Shown here: piece by piece, positions 1 to 9,816 of the stretch
Position numbering within the stretch: the stretch's first letter is position 1
Layout of the letters: the number at the start of each line of letters is the position of its first letter
Source: Macrolepiota albuminosa
Taxonomy: Eukaryota > Basidiomycota > Agaricomycetes > Agaricales > Agaricaceae
Assembly (NCBI GenBank): GCA_027475525.1
Contig: JAMWFC010000114.1
Coordinates: 434,001-498,000 of the forward strand
Length of the DNA stretch: 64,000 bases
Reading direction: 5' to 3'
Notes under the pieces: model-generated
Database searches by the model: none
Told to the model about the DNA's origin: nothing
Seen by the model: the letters and a program-made list of their open reading frames with translations, nothing else
Translations under genes and position numbers: made by a program

Positions 1-629
1 TAGTTTAGTATCTGCTATCCTTTTATTGCTGACATTCTTGCCATATCCATATCTGTGTTTCTTGTGTACCTGATGTGTTTCACTTTATTGGGTGCATTTT
101 TTCTTTGTGTCTACCTAGTGATCCTCCTAGGTGCAGTCAGTGACCTCTGAGCTGTATTTCATTTTGTTTTGTGCAGTCTCAGAGAGTGGTTGTCAGGTTT
201 TGTCTTACTCTTATAGGAGGTGGAGTGTCCCTTTTATCCAAGATTCCTAGTAGATTTTGGGTGTTAAATTCATGTACATTTTATGTTCATCTTTTACTCT
301 TTTGTTGTTTTAGGCTTTTACAGGCAAGAGGTCTTATCTTCTGTGATGTTTTTTATTGGGTAGTCTCTTTTGTCTTTGCAAATTAATATTGCTCAAGAAA
401 GAGGCTAGTGTTCATCTGTTTGTGTGCAAATTTGAACTCCAATCATGGCAGTAGTTCAGGAAAAGAAGCTCTTTAGACTGAAGTTTTATCTGCATTTTAT
501 TCTGTGCTCCTCACATGACCTCAGCTATTGCTCATGCCTCTACCCACTACAGTTGTGAACAAACAAAAATGACTAGAGAAACAACCAATTTTAGAAGGTC
601 AAGTTCTTACTAGATTTCATGTGCTATGC

Positions 630-823
630 AGTGACAAAACATGTGTGCCAAGCATATTAACATTAGAGAACACTATATTTAAGAATGAGTCGCAGCAGGT
701 AAAATCAATATACTGCCTGTAGCATTGACTAAAAATGCAGCTGACCTCTGTACTAAACTACTTGGGCATAGCGCACATAAATACCTTATTGGAAAACTAG
801 AACTGAAGAATCATGTGTAAATG
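630..823 (+). mobile_element. Ty1/copia polyprotein 3' end (RNase H tail), relic
   Basis: Translation shows the end of a copia RNase H domain. An AKHINIREHYI segment (family motif TKHIDIR.HF) near 650-685 is followed, after stops and a frameshift, by KNAADLCTKLLGHSAHKYL and a stop at 821-823, matching the conserved N-A-D-x-x-T-K tail. A purine-rich tract (AGAGGAG) and TGTTGAGG at 839 follow, which is where a copia polypurine tract and 3' LTR start would lie. The LTR is not traceable beyond about 940, where a Tc1 relic begins. The copy is dead. Confidence 0.75.
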
Positions 824-944
824 AAGCATCTAGAGGAGTGTTGAGGTAGATGTCTTGTTAATTTTCAAAAGCTGATCTCTTTTTGTTTCCAGGATCAGTA
901 TTACTTAACTGAAGCATGCTACAATTGTGAGCCTTGTGTTATGT

Positions 945-1760
945 CTTTTTATTTAATAACACAACAATGTTGTCATTAGAAAACTAGATTGCTGCTTGTC
1001 AAATAGTGTGTTTTGAGTTGTTGTTTTGCTGAAAATATTGTTTCATTCTTCTATTTTCAACTTCTCAAAGCTTTCCATCACCCTCTTATCAAAAATTTCA
1101 CAATATTGTGCAGTATCCATCTTTTCCTGAATTTTTATAAGCTTTCTCACTCTATTTCAATTTATGCAGCCTCATACCATGAGATTGTTTCCTCTTCCAT
1201 GCTTTACAGTTGGCATAGTGGTGTGATCAGACAATTGTTGTCTTGGAATTTTTCACACATACATCTTTCCATCTAATTCAATCTGATTGATTTTTGTTTC
1301 ATCACTTGATAAAACCTTCTTCTAATCTTTCACTGTCTAGTTTTCATGATACTGAGAAGACTTGAGCCAGTTTGCATAATGAGCAGCATTGAGCATGGGA
1401 ACTTCTTTGTTGCTGAGCAAAAGCCTGTCTCTTTCAATGCATTTTTGACTATCTGAAGATTAACAGGATTTTACAGATTTAATGAACTGTGTGGCTTGAA
1501 CAACATTATCCAGCTTTCTAGTAGTAATTTGGCAAATGATAGACTGTTTGTTGCATGCTGTAAGCTTGAAAGAACAACTTCCAGAATGATTCTCTTTGTT
1601 GCTCTCCAGCTTTTTACTAATCCTCTCCATAGTGCCCTTTTCCAGGCTAGTTTTTGCTTGGATTTGACAATGAAATATCCTTCATTGAAGAGGAAAGCAA
1701 CAAAAAAGCAATTGGAAGCAAAGATAGATTGCATAATGATGGTAAAGTATCAAGAAAGTG
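945..1760 (-). pseudogene. Tc1/mariner-type transposase relic
   Basis: Read on the minus strand, pieces of a Tc1 transposase appear in order across three frames. First comes the helix-turn-helix region (QITTRKLDNVVQATQFIKSV, about 1540-1480), then NPVNLQ-VKNALKETG, then AAHYANWLK (about 1370). The first catalytic Asp follows in SSDETKINQIELDGKMYV (about 1300-1250), then PTVKHGRGNNLMV-GCI (about 1210-1160), and finally a FQQ-NNSKHT segment matching the second Asp motif FQQDND.KHT (about 1040). Several tryptophan positions now read TGA. Terminal inverted repeats were not identified. Confidence 0.8.
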
Positions 1761-2087
1761 ATTGAACAAAGTTGAACATGTCAAATTGATACAAACAAGA
1801 TTATATGACATTGTTTATGCTTGCCACAAGGTGTCCCTATCTTCTATTGGTGATGAAAAATAATAGAAAAATAGGAAAATTGAAGTAAGAAAAAAAACTG
1901 CCTCAATAATTGAATATTTCATTAGGTTTATTAACCAGCAAGTTTTTGTTCAAATCACATGATCCATACATCATTATGAAGCCAGCTGTATATCATGTGA
2001 TTTTGTGTATTTTTTGCTTAGATAATGGTTCCATGTAAATCTTTCTAAAAAGACCAAACATTGGGCAGTTTTTTGAGCCAGTATACA

Positions 2088-2216
2088 TCTTTTGTTGCAG
2101 GTCCTGTGTCCTGCACAGACCCAAGTACCAGTTATGATGCCCAAATGACACAGTTTCAACATTGTCTATAATCCAGATCTTCCAAGATATTTCTACTCTT
2201 TATAAACAGTCGGTCC
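2088..2216. repeat. Partial duplicate of the sequence downstream of gene B
   Basis: This stretch repeats, with many differences, the sequence at about 2422-2545. Both contain a TTTGTTGCAGG start, a CTGCACAG core and the block GATATTTCTACTCTTTATA followed by ACAGTCGGTCC. It therefore carries the 3' flank, and the last few codons on the minus strand, of another B-type gene. It lies just outside the left end of inverted-repeat arm 1, which suggests that a further copy was once present or that the arm end was duplicated. Confidence 0.6.
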
Positions 2217-2512
2217 ATATTAGCCTCAATTTACACCTTGGATCTCTGCCAAAACACTCACAATAGTTGTTGTCATCAACTGCCATCAATATGTACTGGT
2301 CATGCTCCTGGACAGGAACATAATAACTTGCATTAGAGGTGATTGCCTCTCATACCCACTTGGCCACAATCTTGGCCTGGCCACCACTGCTATTGCATTG
2401 CAGGATCCACATTCCAAATACATCCTTTGTTGCAGGCCCTGCACAGGCCCGAATTGGATGCAGACATCATCAGTCTCAAGATTATCTCTAATCTAGACCT
2501 TCCGGGATATTT

Positions 2513-4824
2513 CTACTCTTTATACACAGTCGGTCCTGCCTCAGATCTAGCCTCACGGGAACGAGGTGTACCAAATGAGATTCCAACTTCTGTGTATTCT
2601 CCGTTTAAGACCGAACGCAAGTGCTCAGATTCACGCTTCAGTGATTGCTGGCTGGCATTCAACACGGCCCGGTCGAAATCAATTATAAATGGCGCGCCAT
2701 CTTCACTTAGAACTAGATTTTCAACGCGAAGATCCCTGTGACGAACACCTGCAGCGTGGATTGGTTTCAACACTTCCATAAATGCATCTCTGTCAATGAT
2801 ATAGGGTTAACAAGGGAAGCAAAAGAACTCTTTGAAGGACTGACGCTTCTGATTTTGTGACTGGGCGCCACTCGTCCTCTTTGTATGGAATGCGACCCAC
2901 GAGGCATTTCCCGACGTCAGTCATCAGAAGCGCCATTGCATCACTCTCGACATCTTCGAATAGCCCGAAAACATGGGGTATCCCAGTTACACCGGATGAG
3001 CTAAGATGCTGATAAACTTCATATTCGTTTCTCATGCGTTTCCCTTCAGTCCGACCAAAAGAGAGTTTGATAATAGCACTTGGAAAACAAAGTGTTTCCC
3101 CATCAGACATGAGTTCGATTGTAGCTTTGTGAGCATCGCCCGTTGCGCCACCGGCAATCGTAGACGTGATAGTCACGCATATATATTCCGAAGATTTGTA
3201 AGTAGATTTTCGGGGTGTTACTCTTGAATCAACTTTGAAGAATGAAGCTGGGCTCGGAGAGTTAAAATGGCGATGCTGTATTCGCAACAACAGCACTTGG
3301 CGGCTTGAGCTAGCCTCAGATACGCGCTAATTAACGGTCAGTAGTAATGATGGTAGATATTAATGGCATACATACCTTTAAGTTTGATTGGTAAGCTAGT
3401 TTTCGTACTGTTTCTTGAGCCAGTCCGGCCCTGGTCCTAGGCCGCTTGGCAGGAGTCGAGCATTCTCCTGCATCATGCTTGCGTTTTCTTTTCGTGGGTC
3501 TTTTCGTTCGTTTTTCACAGTCAACCAGTTGCAGCGTTCGATCCAGGGCATCCTTAATTATTGACAAGAATAATCCCAATTGGAGTTCACCATATCGAGG
3601 GTCTTTACAGTTCATCACGTCAATGAGCTCAGATATAAACAGAGTTTGGCTGGCACGATGACGGAAGGCAATCCTCTCCAAGGTACCACAATGAAAGATG
3701 ATGAAGGAGGAATCGGTTTCTACTGCACTAGTCCATGCCTAAAAGAGACCATCAGAAATATCAGTGATGGGACTAAAGTGAATACATACACGCTGTAAAA
3801 TCGATGTCACCAATAGTTCGCCACTGGAAGCAGGCTTAGATTCGGAAGGAAGTCTTACTGATGGCCAATGTCGGTCATACTGGTAAGGACGGGTCATATT
3901 TGTTTTTCCAGGGTTCTTGGCTTGCAAACTGATTTGTCCGGACAATCGAGCGCTTCTTCGGAGTGAAGTTCTCGCCGGAGAAGCGACTTTAGGCCTTTCG
4001 GAGACAGTTTGAATGAACGACAGCACAGGAGAACCCCAAGCAGTGTTGAGCGCATCCGGGGAAGGCGGAAGGTCAACAACAGCTGGACCTTGCCAGGATG
4101 AATGGCATTGTAGTTTCGGTATTTCTTGTGGTACAAGAAATTCATCCATACGTTTAAGCACGTCCTCGCCCCCGTTCAAGGGAAACAACATCTGCCATAC
4201 TGCAAGCACAGGATATCTGTCTGAGAGCTCTCGAAGTTCGTCTCGTTTGATATCGTCCAATGCATCCCATGCCTCTTTTGAAATGCTCGTTCGTGTTATT
4301 TTGCCGTTATCTGGATGAAGAGAGAATAACCTGAAGTCTTCATTCATGGCATAATATTTCTGTGTACGCGTTGTATCCATCCTTCTTAGTAGACGAACAG
4401 AACTGATCCATGAAGAAGCAGTAGGATGTAACAAAAGCATGGAAGAAAGGACACCAGCGAATTCACCTATATGATCCTCGTATCGTTCTCCAATTTCTAA
4501 GGCGTCCTTGACTGGAGCATGGTGAATATGGCCTTCATACAAGTCTGGCGTTGGGAAGGACCACTCTTCGACCGAAGGCATATCCACATTCCTCTCCATC
4601 ACACCATCCAGGGCCTCATTGACCGCTTCCTTGAAATGCGCAGAGAATGAGGGAACCAAGACGACATGCTTTAGAGACAATCGTTCGTCGAGATGTTTGT
4701 CGTAAAATAGAAGCGGTTGTGTTAAGTTGGAGCAAGACATTCCTTCGTCCATTCTAAAAGGAGCCGGGTTAAAATCCAATGCAGCTCCATACTGAGCTTC
4801 TAAGCGTTCAAGGGGATCTCGCAT
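2513..4824 (-). CDS. Gene B, copy 1: nuclease-dead REase-like domain plus intact kinase domain
   Basis: Exons at about 4824-3790, 3738-3376, 3326-2829 and 2789-2513. The start is set by alignment with the two other B genes; upstream in-frame ATGs exist to 4941. The N-terminal region aligns with gene A (F-Y-D-K-H-L, S-S-W), but the nuclease motif reads V-W-Q-M-L (Q211, L213), so the catalytic Glu and Lys are lost. A second REase segment (AWTSAVETDSSF) follows, then a basic linker (KRPTKRKRK, AKRPRTR) that looks like a bipartite nuclear signal. The kinase has GATGDAHKATI, lysine in AIIKL, Glu in NEYEVY, HRDLRVEN and IIDFDRA, all intact. The splice joining the N-lobe to the HRD exon is out of phase when GTTCTT and GACAG are used, so this junction is unresolved. 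It lies 203 bp downstream of gene A. Confidence 0.75.
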
Positions 4825-5026
4825 CCGGTCTGGGAACACTACTCCTCTTAACAATGTCTGAACGGCTCTTTCAAACACGTGACTAGTCAACATATGACTA
4901 AGCCTCGCCTGGTTGTTCATGCGTATGTAAATTGATATCATGGCTATCTACGAGATGCATCTAAAAAAAAATAGAGTAGCAAGGAGTAGGAGGCCAGTCG
5001 TATTCCGAGAAGACCATCACATATGA

Positions 5027-7350
5027 TCAATGCCGACTTTCCTTGTTTCGTTTCTTTTTCGCTTTTGCAAGTGCACTGATTTTCTTTTGACGATATGCAT
5101 AAGCAGATATTTGACAAATTGACTCTGACTTAGCCTGCCCACACAGTTTATTAAGATCGCTCATGTCTTGATGGATCATGGCCTCCCGCTGGTAGGGATG
5201 ATCAGGGAGCAATTTGGCTCCCTGGAATCCCGTGATTACGACCTTGTAAGAATGTTTCTTTACAAAAAGAAGATTGTCCGTTGTCAACTGCCCATGATAC
5301 CAACCAGCGGTGTGTAGTGCTGTCATTATTTTTCTGAAGCGATCACTGGAGTTCCGTCATCAATGCGACAAAAACTACAAGGAAAAGTGTCAGTCACTCA
5401 CACCTGAAGGGTTGTCATTTGAAATTTTCGTCTGCCTGGTTTTGAAGTAATATCTTTTAGAGACTTCTTCATGCCGATATCTTCCAATACTAGAACTGCG
5501 CAGGGTTCTTCTGAACAAAAGAAAAACCCGTAGACACTTGGATATTGGATGCCTGCATGTTGAAGTACCGAGTGAACAACCCACTCTGTTTCCAAGCCCT
5601 CTATCTGATCATAAGACGAAGCCTCCTTGATGATCAGTTCGGGAATTGAAATGTTCCGCTTCCTCTGAAGAACGGAATTCGGAAGTTCTACCTTGGCACG
5701 ATATGGGCGGTATGTGCGATCTTTGTTGACAGGTCGTGAAACCAGAAGAAAAAAGAAAGTGTCAATGTCCTTTGGCACATATGTGACCGATGATGACGTC
5801 TCGAATTCCTGCGAAAACTGCTCAGCTTGCCATTCAGCAAAACTATCAGGGGATCCCGGAAATTGTTGCTGTTTCAAGGATTGCATATACTGGGCATCTT
5901 GAAGATTATTGATTCGTCGGTAATGCCTAGTGCTGAATGGAAATAAAGATTTTTCGCGCAACTTCGGGATGATGCGAAGCCAGTGGCGTGTTTGTACGGC
6001 CTTTAAAACAATGTCGCAAACGTCCTACAAGAAAACATAGAAGTTCAGTGCGAATTAGGCGCGGACCAATGTGTTGATTTACCGTATCTCGTTTGCTGTC
6101 TAAATCCAGGAGTTTGGAATCGTCCTTGCCAGATCTCAGGAACCAGGTAAAAGGTTTCGAATGATTCAGACGCTGCATTCGGTCTTCTGCGTCGCGGACT
6201 GCAGCAATGTATAACCCGGTGTGTAGCTTCATATAATGAGACTCGTGGACCTCGAAAACCACCGAGAGATAGAGGGTCTGGCGGTCTCGATCTCTTATAC
6301 CTATAACTTCCTTGTTCCCGGTGTTAATAACCAAAAAGGTCGTATCGTGACGGACAGCTTCTGCCCAAGCCTGTTGTGAAATAAGAAGGACAAATTTATC
6401 AACAAATGGCTACTGACCTGCTGAATTATATGCGAATTTGTATTGGGAACAGGTGCCATCGCATTTCCACTGCCTTTAGTTTTCCTATAACGAACCTGTT
6501 GATACGAAGTACAAGGATGGGTCTCTGAATCGTAGCCCATGCGGCATGCCTTGACACCAATTTCTGGGTGAGTTATGTGGCATTCATTTCCGTATTCGCA
6601 ACCCTGCCAAGGAAATGGAACGTTCGCGAAGGCATCTGGCAGTGAATCAATGCCATGCTGGCCACAAAAGTTGAGATTCTTGAACTCCCATGTAATCAGT
6701 TCCGGGAATGTCCTATGCACTGCATTCTGAACATCGTTCAGCAGAGGAGCCATGGTTGACTCGATTATGTTGAGGAAACCATCTGCAATAGCCTCATTCT
6801 CATGAACGCCCTCGACCTTGAGACTGGATAAACGACTTCTGGACCACTCAAGGCACACTTGCGACCAATTATCAGAGCCATAGGCCAATGTCGATGCGAT
6901 ATTTACGCAAGGGGGAATGCGACGTTGAAATATAGCAAGAACGTCGTCTTCATTGCGTACTTCTGTAATCTTTCGGGGGGGATCGAACGTGGCACGAAGC
7001 ATCTTCGTAACTGGAGGTAATCTCCTTCGATGGAAATATAGTGCAGCCTGGGCGACATTACATAGATCTTCAGTGAGATTATCCAGTTTTATAACACTTT
7101 TGAGCTTGAGCATGTCGTGTAAATGTTTATCGAATATCTGTGGAGGACGAGAGTTGGTTGACGAGGTATGGTTGCTCGCGCGTTCCATAACGGGGAGTTT
7201 GGTTTCGAAGAAAGCCTGAATCTCATCGTAGGTGTGCTGAGTCGTGGATAGACTGGGACTCTGTGGTAGAACAGGAGGAACCTGAGGCGCGGATGGAGCA
7301 TCTGGAGGGTTTTCAACTGCCTTGAACTTGCGGAATCTGAGGTTGGCCAT
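5027..7350 (-). CDS. Gene A, copy 1: REase-like nuclease domain plus pseudokinase domain
   Basis: Four exons: 7350-6418, 6370-6083, 6024-5402 and 5345-5027, with GT/AG introns of about 50-60 nt. An in-frame ATG at 7431 is an alternative start. Residues 68-95 carry the paired-gene signature FDKHLHDMLKLK. The PD-(D/E)xK-type residues are D190 in IADGFLNI and E222/K224 in ITWEFKNL. A Cys/His cluster (C-x5-C-x3-H, then two Cys) follows, then AWAEAVRHDTTFLVI. The kinase-like part keeps a lysine (ELIIKEA) and Glu (LETEW) but has no glycine loop, HGQ for HRD, and GFQ for DFG, so it should be a pseudokinase. The C-terminus is basic (KAKKKR). Spok and FunK1 type fungal proteins share the nuclease-kinase layout; exact family membership is untested. 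Confidence 0.8.
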
Positions 7351-7801
7351 ATCGAGGGCGAGTGATGTATACAAGACGATGTTCAGAAACCATCCCTTAT
7401 ATTCAGCGGGAAAACAAGAACAGAGATCCATAGATCAGACAGCTGTCAGCGGGGATACGTCTGGAAAGAACAAGGTAGCACCCGTGAGAACTGAAGTTCA
7501 ATTAGATACAATACATACCGCTTTCACATTTGTGATATGAATACCTCATTTTTGTTCCTGCCAGTGTGCTCACCGCAACAAACTGTATCATGGTTGCTCA
7601 TGGCGATGGCGTGGGGCCAGACATTGTAATCGGTCGCTATTTGTTGTTGCATCACGATGCCCATAAATTACAATAATCGGGATCTACAAACCCATGATCC
7701 ACGGCGGAAACCAACAACAATATATTGACATGGACAGCCAATATAGAACAAAAACGATTCTTGAATAGTAAGGAGCGGACCTGAAGTGATACTAGTGCAA
7801 C

Positions 7802-7970
7802 GAGTAATCACCCCTTGCAAAAGACGTACTTTAATTTCAATTTTTAGAACGATCCAAGGAGTAATCACACCCTAAGGACGTCTTTAATTTCGATTTTTTC
7901 ATAAACGTTGTAACGAGTAGTCACCCCTTGCAAAGGACGTACTTTAATTTCGATTTTTCCATAGACGCAT
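7802..7970. repeat. Three tandem units of about 56 bp upstream of gene A copy 1
   Basis: Units start at 7802, 7859 and 7915. Each contains GAGTAATCAC, then GGACGTACTTTAATTTCGAT (or close variants) and a T-run. The mirror region of arm 2 (about 21310-21430) has two units. They lie about 450-620 bp upstream of the gene A start, so they may belong to its promoter, or be a simple minisatellite. Confidence 0.7.
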
Positions 7971-8551
7971 TCAAATCATACACTACTAAACGTCGAGTAG
8001 TAGGCAGTAGATATTATTGTTGTGCTGGCAAGTTTGGATCATCATAAAAAAAATTGTGCACTGCTTGGACCGGGAAGTCGTAAGAATGACCACCACCACA
8101 CATTGAATCGGGAAGCAATTTAGTACGCAACATTTCGGCATACTATTGATGACTTCGCATGACGGGATGGCGAGTACAGTCTAGTAATGTCACTGTACTA
8201 GCCCGCGAAACGGCATGACAGTCTGCAGTTTCAGATTATGAGTTTTGGTGGAGGAATGGATTAGATGCATAGTCGAAGAACACGTCATCATAACACAATG
8301 AGAAGGAAAAAGAGTTCGATACCTTATTCCAAATAGAGGTATTGGTTTAAACTCCGACACTAGCCATCGAAAGATAGGACGCGATCGCTATGTTCAAAAT
8401 GATCAGAATGCAACTTTAAAAAGATCCTTCTAAGCAGAATTTTTAGTTAGCGCTTACGCGTCATTGGGTCTCGAGAAACATAGAAGCGTAGCACATTTTC
8501 CCGCTAATTCTCATCATTCTACAGACACAGGATGGAAAAAACGCGCTCTTA

Positions 8552-9114
8552 ATGGAAACACACGCTTTTACAGCTATAGTTGTCATCAAACAACGGAGAT
8601 GCAACAGCACCCATTTTCTGGCTCCAGACACGCACATCATGCAGCTTCCGAAAATACAAGCCTTCCTTTCAAGCATACTGACGACGGGCCATGTGCATCT
8701 GATTTTGAATGGCAACAAGTCGAAGCAACTTATACAGGCCAAAGCCTCGGTTGATAGGCGTAAGATGCTGAGAGCATGTGGCACATGTCCAGAAGTCGCA
8801 TGCTATCACACACAAAAGAACAATGCAGTACACAACACATTTCAGCATAAATGTGGGAGTGTGAAGCATCCATTCCTCAAGGTATCAAGAGAATTAGTGG
8901 ACTTAAATGCCCAGTTCACAATCAGAATCAAGTGATCTAAGTGGTGGTCAAAGGCTTTGGTATGGAGCCTTACTCCTTTGTTATTTACTATAACACTTCT
9001 AATGCATGCGCATTAGCTAACGTTGTTGAAACGTGTCCAGCAAATGGTAAAGGTCCACATTTACTGTCACACTTTTTGACAGCCTACTGGTCCCCAGAAA
9101 TTACACATAGATGA
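8552..9114 (+). pseudogene. Unrecognised ORF region shared by both arms (arm 1 copy)
   Basis: An open frame from 8552 to 8935 is followed, in another frame, by a segment ending at 9114. The products resemble the arm 2 minus-strand frame 20506-20018: KSKQLIQAKASVD and LRACGTCPEVACYHTQKNN are shared, as are IYYN-SNACALANVVE-CP and HLLSHF. Conservation in this direction suggests a former gene divergent from gene A, now frame-broken. The opposite strand also has a hydrophobic open frame in both arms (CVVYCIVLLCVIACDFW), so the coding strand is not certain. I do not recognise the family. Between 7430 and 8460 I see only the tandem units at 7802. Confidence 0.35.
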
Positions 9115-9498
9115 AGTTGATCTGAGATATTCAATGATATGAGTGGGTGCATGGATATAAGTCAGAACCACTCACAAGATGGATGAAACAGTAATACATA
9201 CTACACAACATACATCGCTACAACTAAAATGAGATATAATCCGTATGGTTTTGAGTTCACTCAGGAAACAGAACAAGACTATGTTCTATTCTTGCTGCAG
9301 TGAAGGTTATCAACAAGCAGTAGGAGACTAGGAAAAAGGGGTGGGATAACATATCAAGTGGATATGTCAGACAAGGGAAAAGGAAAAGAAAAAGGAATTG
9401 AACCGTAGTGTATGTTTAGACCTTAATATATCAGGTCTCTCTAGCTACGTCATATGACGTAGTAGTGTCAGTAAGTGGTAATCATAAGTTGTGGGGGT

Positions 9499-9765
9499 GG
9501 GGAGTAGGAGAGATGTAGGACCCAGAACTGGGAGCAAGAAGTCAGCCTTGTTGTATTGCTATAACTGGGCAATCAGACTGTCCATTGGATGCTATTGGAT
9601 CTACATCATTAGATTGCAGTGATAAGGCAAAACTGATTGAGTTGGAGACAACAGTGATGCAGAATGTGGCATTATTGGGTGCTGGGCAAGTTTAGTTGCA
9701 TTTTGTTGTGTTCCCTCCATCTGAGGAGATCAAAATAAGACAAAATCACAGTCAGTTATTCCGAG
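9499..9765 (-). pseudogene. Arm 1 remnant of the gene at 18861-19776
   Basis: The reverse complement matches about 18860-19150, including blocks such as GGACCCAGAACTGGGAGCAA and GATCAAAATAAGA. Only the 5' part of the arm 2 gene is retained and its frame is interrupted. This marks the inner end of arm 1. Confidence 0.65.
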
Positions 9766-9787
9766 GTTCTACTTTAGTAGACTGAGA

Positions 9788-9808
9788 TTTTTTTTTTTTT
9801 TTTTTTTG
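9788..9808 (+). repeat. Poly-T tract at the inner edge of arm 1
   Basis: An uninterrupted run of 21 T lies about 25 bp inside the spacer from the last matching base of arm 1. Confidence 0.9.
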
Positions 9809-9816
9809 GTGAAGCA

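Larger units (their letters stand above)
2213..9765. repeat. Inverted repeat arm 1 (left)
   Basis: Read in reverse complement, this block matches 18855-27664 in order: outer flank, gene B, gene A, gene A upstream region, the 8.5 kb ORF region, and a remnant of the gene at 18861. It is about 1.3 kb shorter than arm 2. About 620 bp are missing between A and B (4825-5026 against 24182-25015), and most of the part equivalent to 19150-19930 is replaced by unrelated sequence at about 9240-9495. Identity varies strongly along the arm, so it is not a simple assembly mirror image. Confidence 0.85.

Noticed and set aside
839..966. A complete short copia LTR from TGTTG (839) to CAACA (962-966)
   Set aside because: The proposed right end lies inside sequence that translates as Tc1 transposase (NDNIVVL), so only the LTR start next to the polypurine tract is credible.
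2343..2741. A 132-codon plus-strand ORF
   Set aside because: It is antisense to the conserved kinase exon of gene B; the minus strand carries HRD and DFD.
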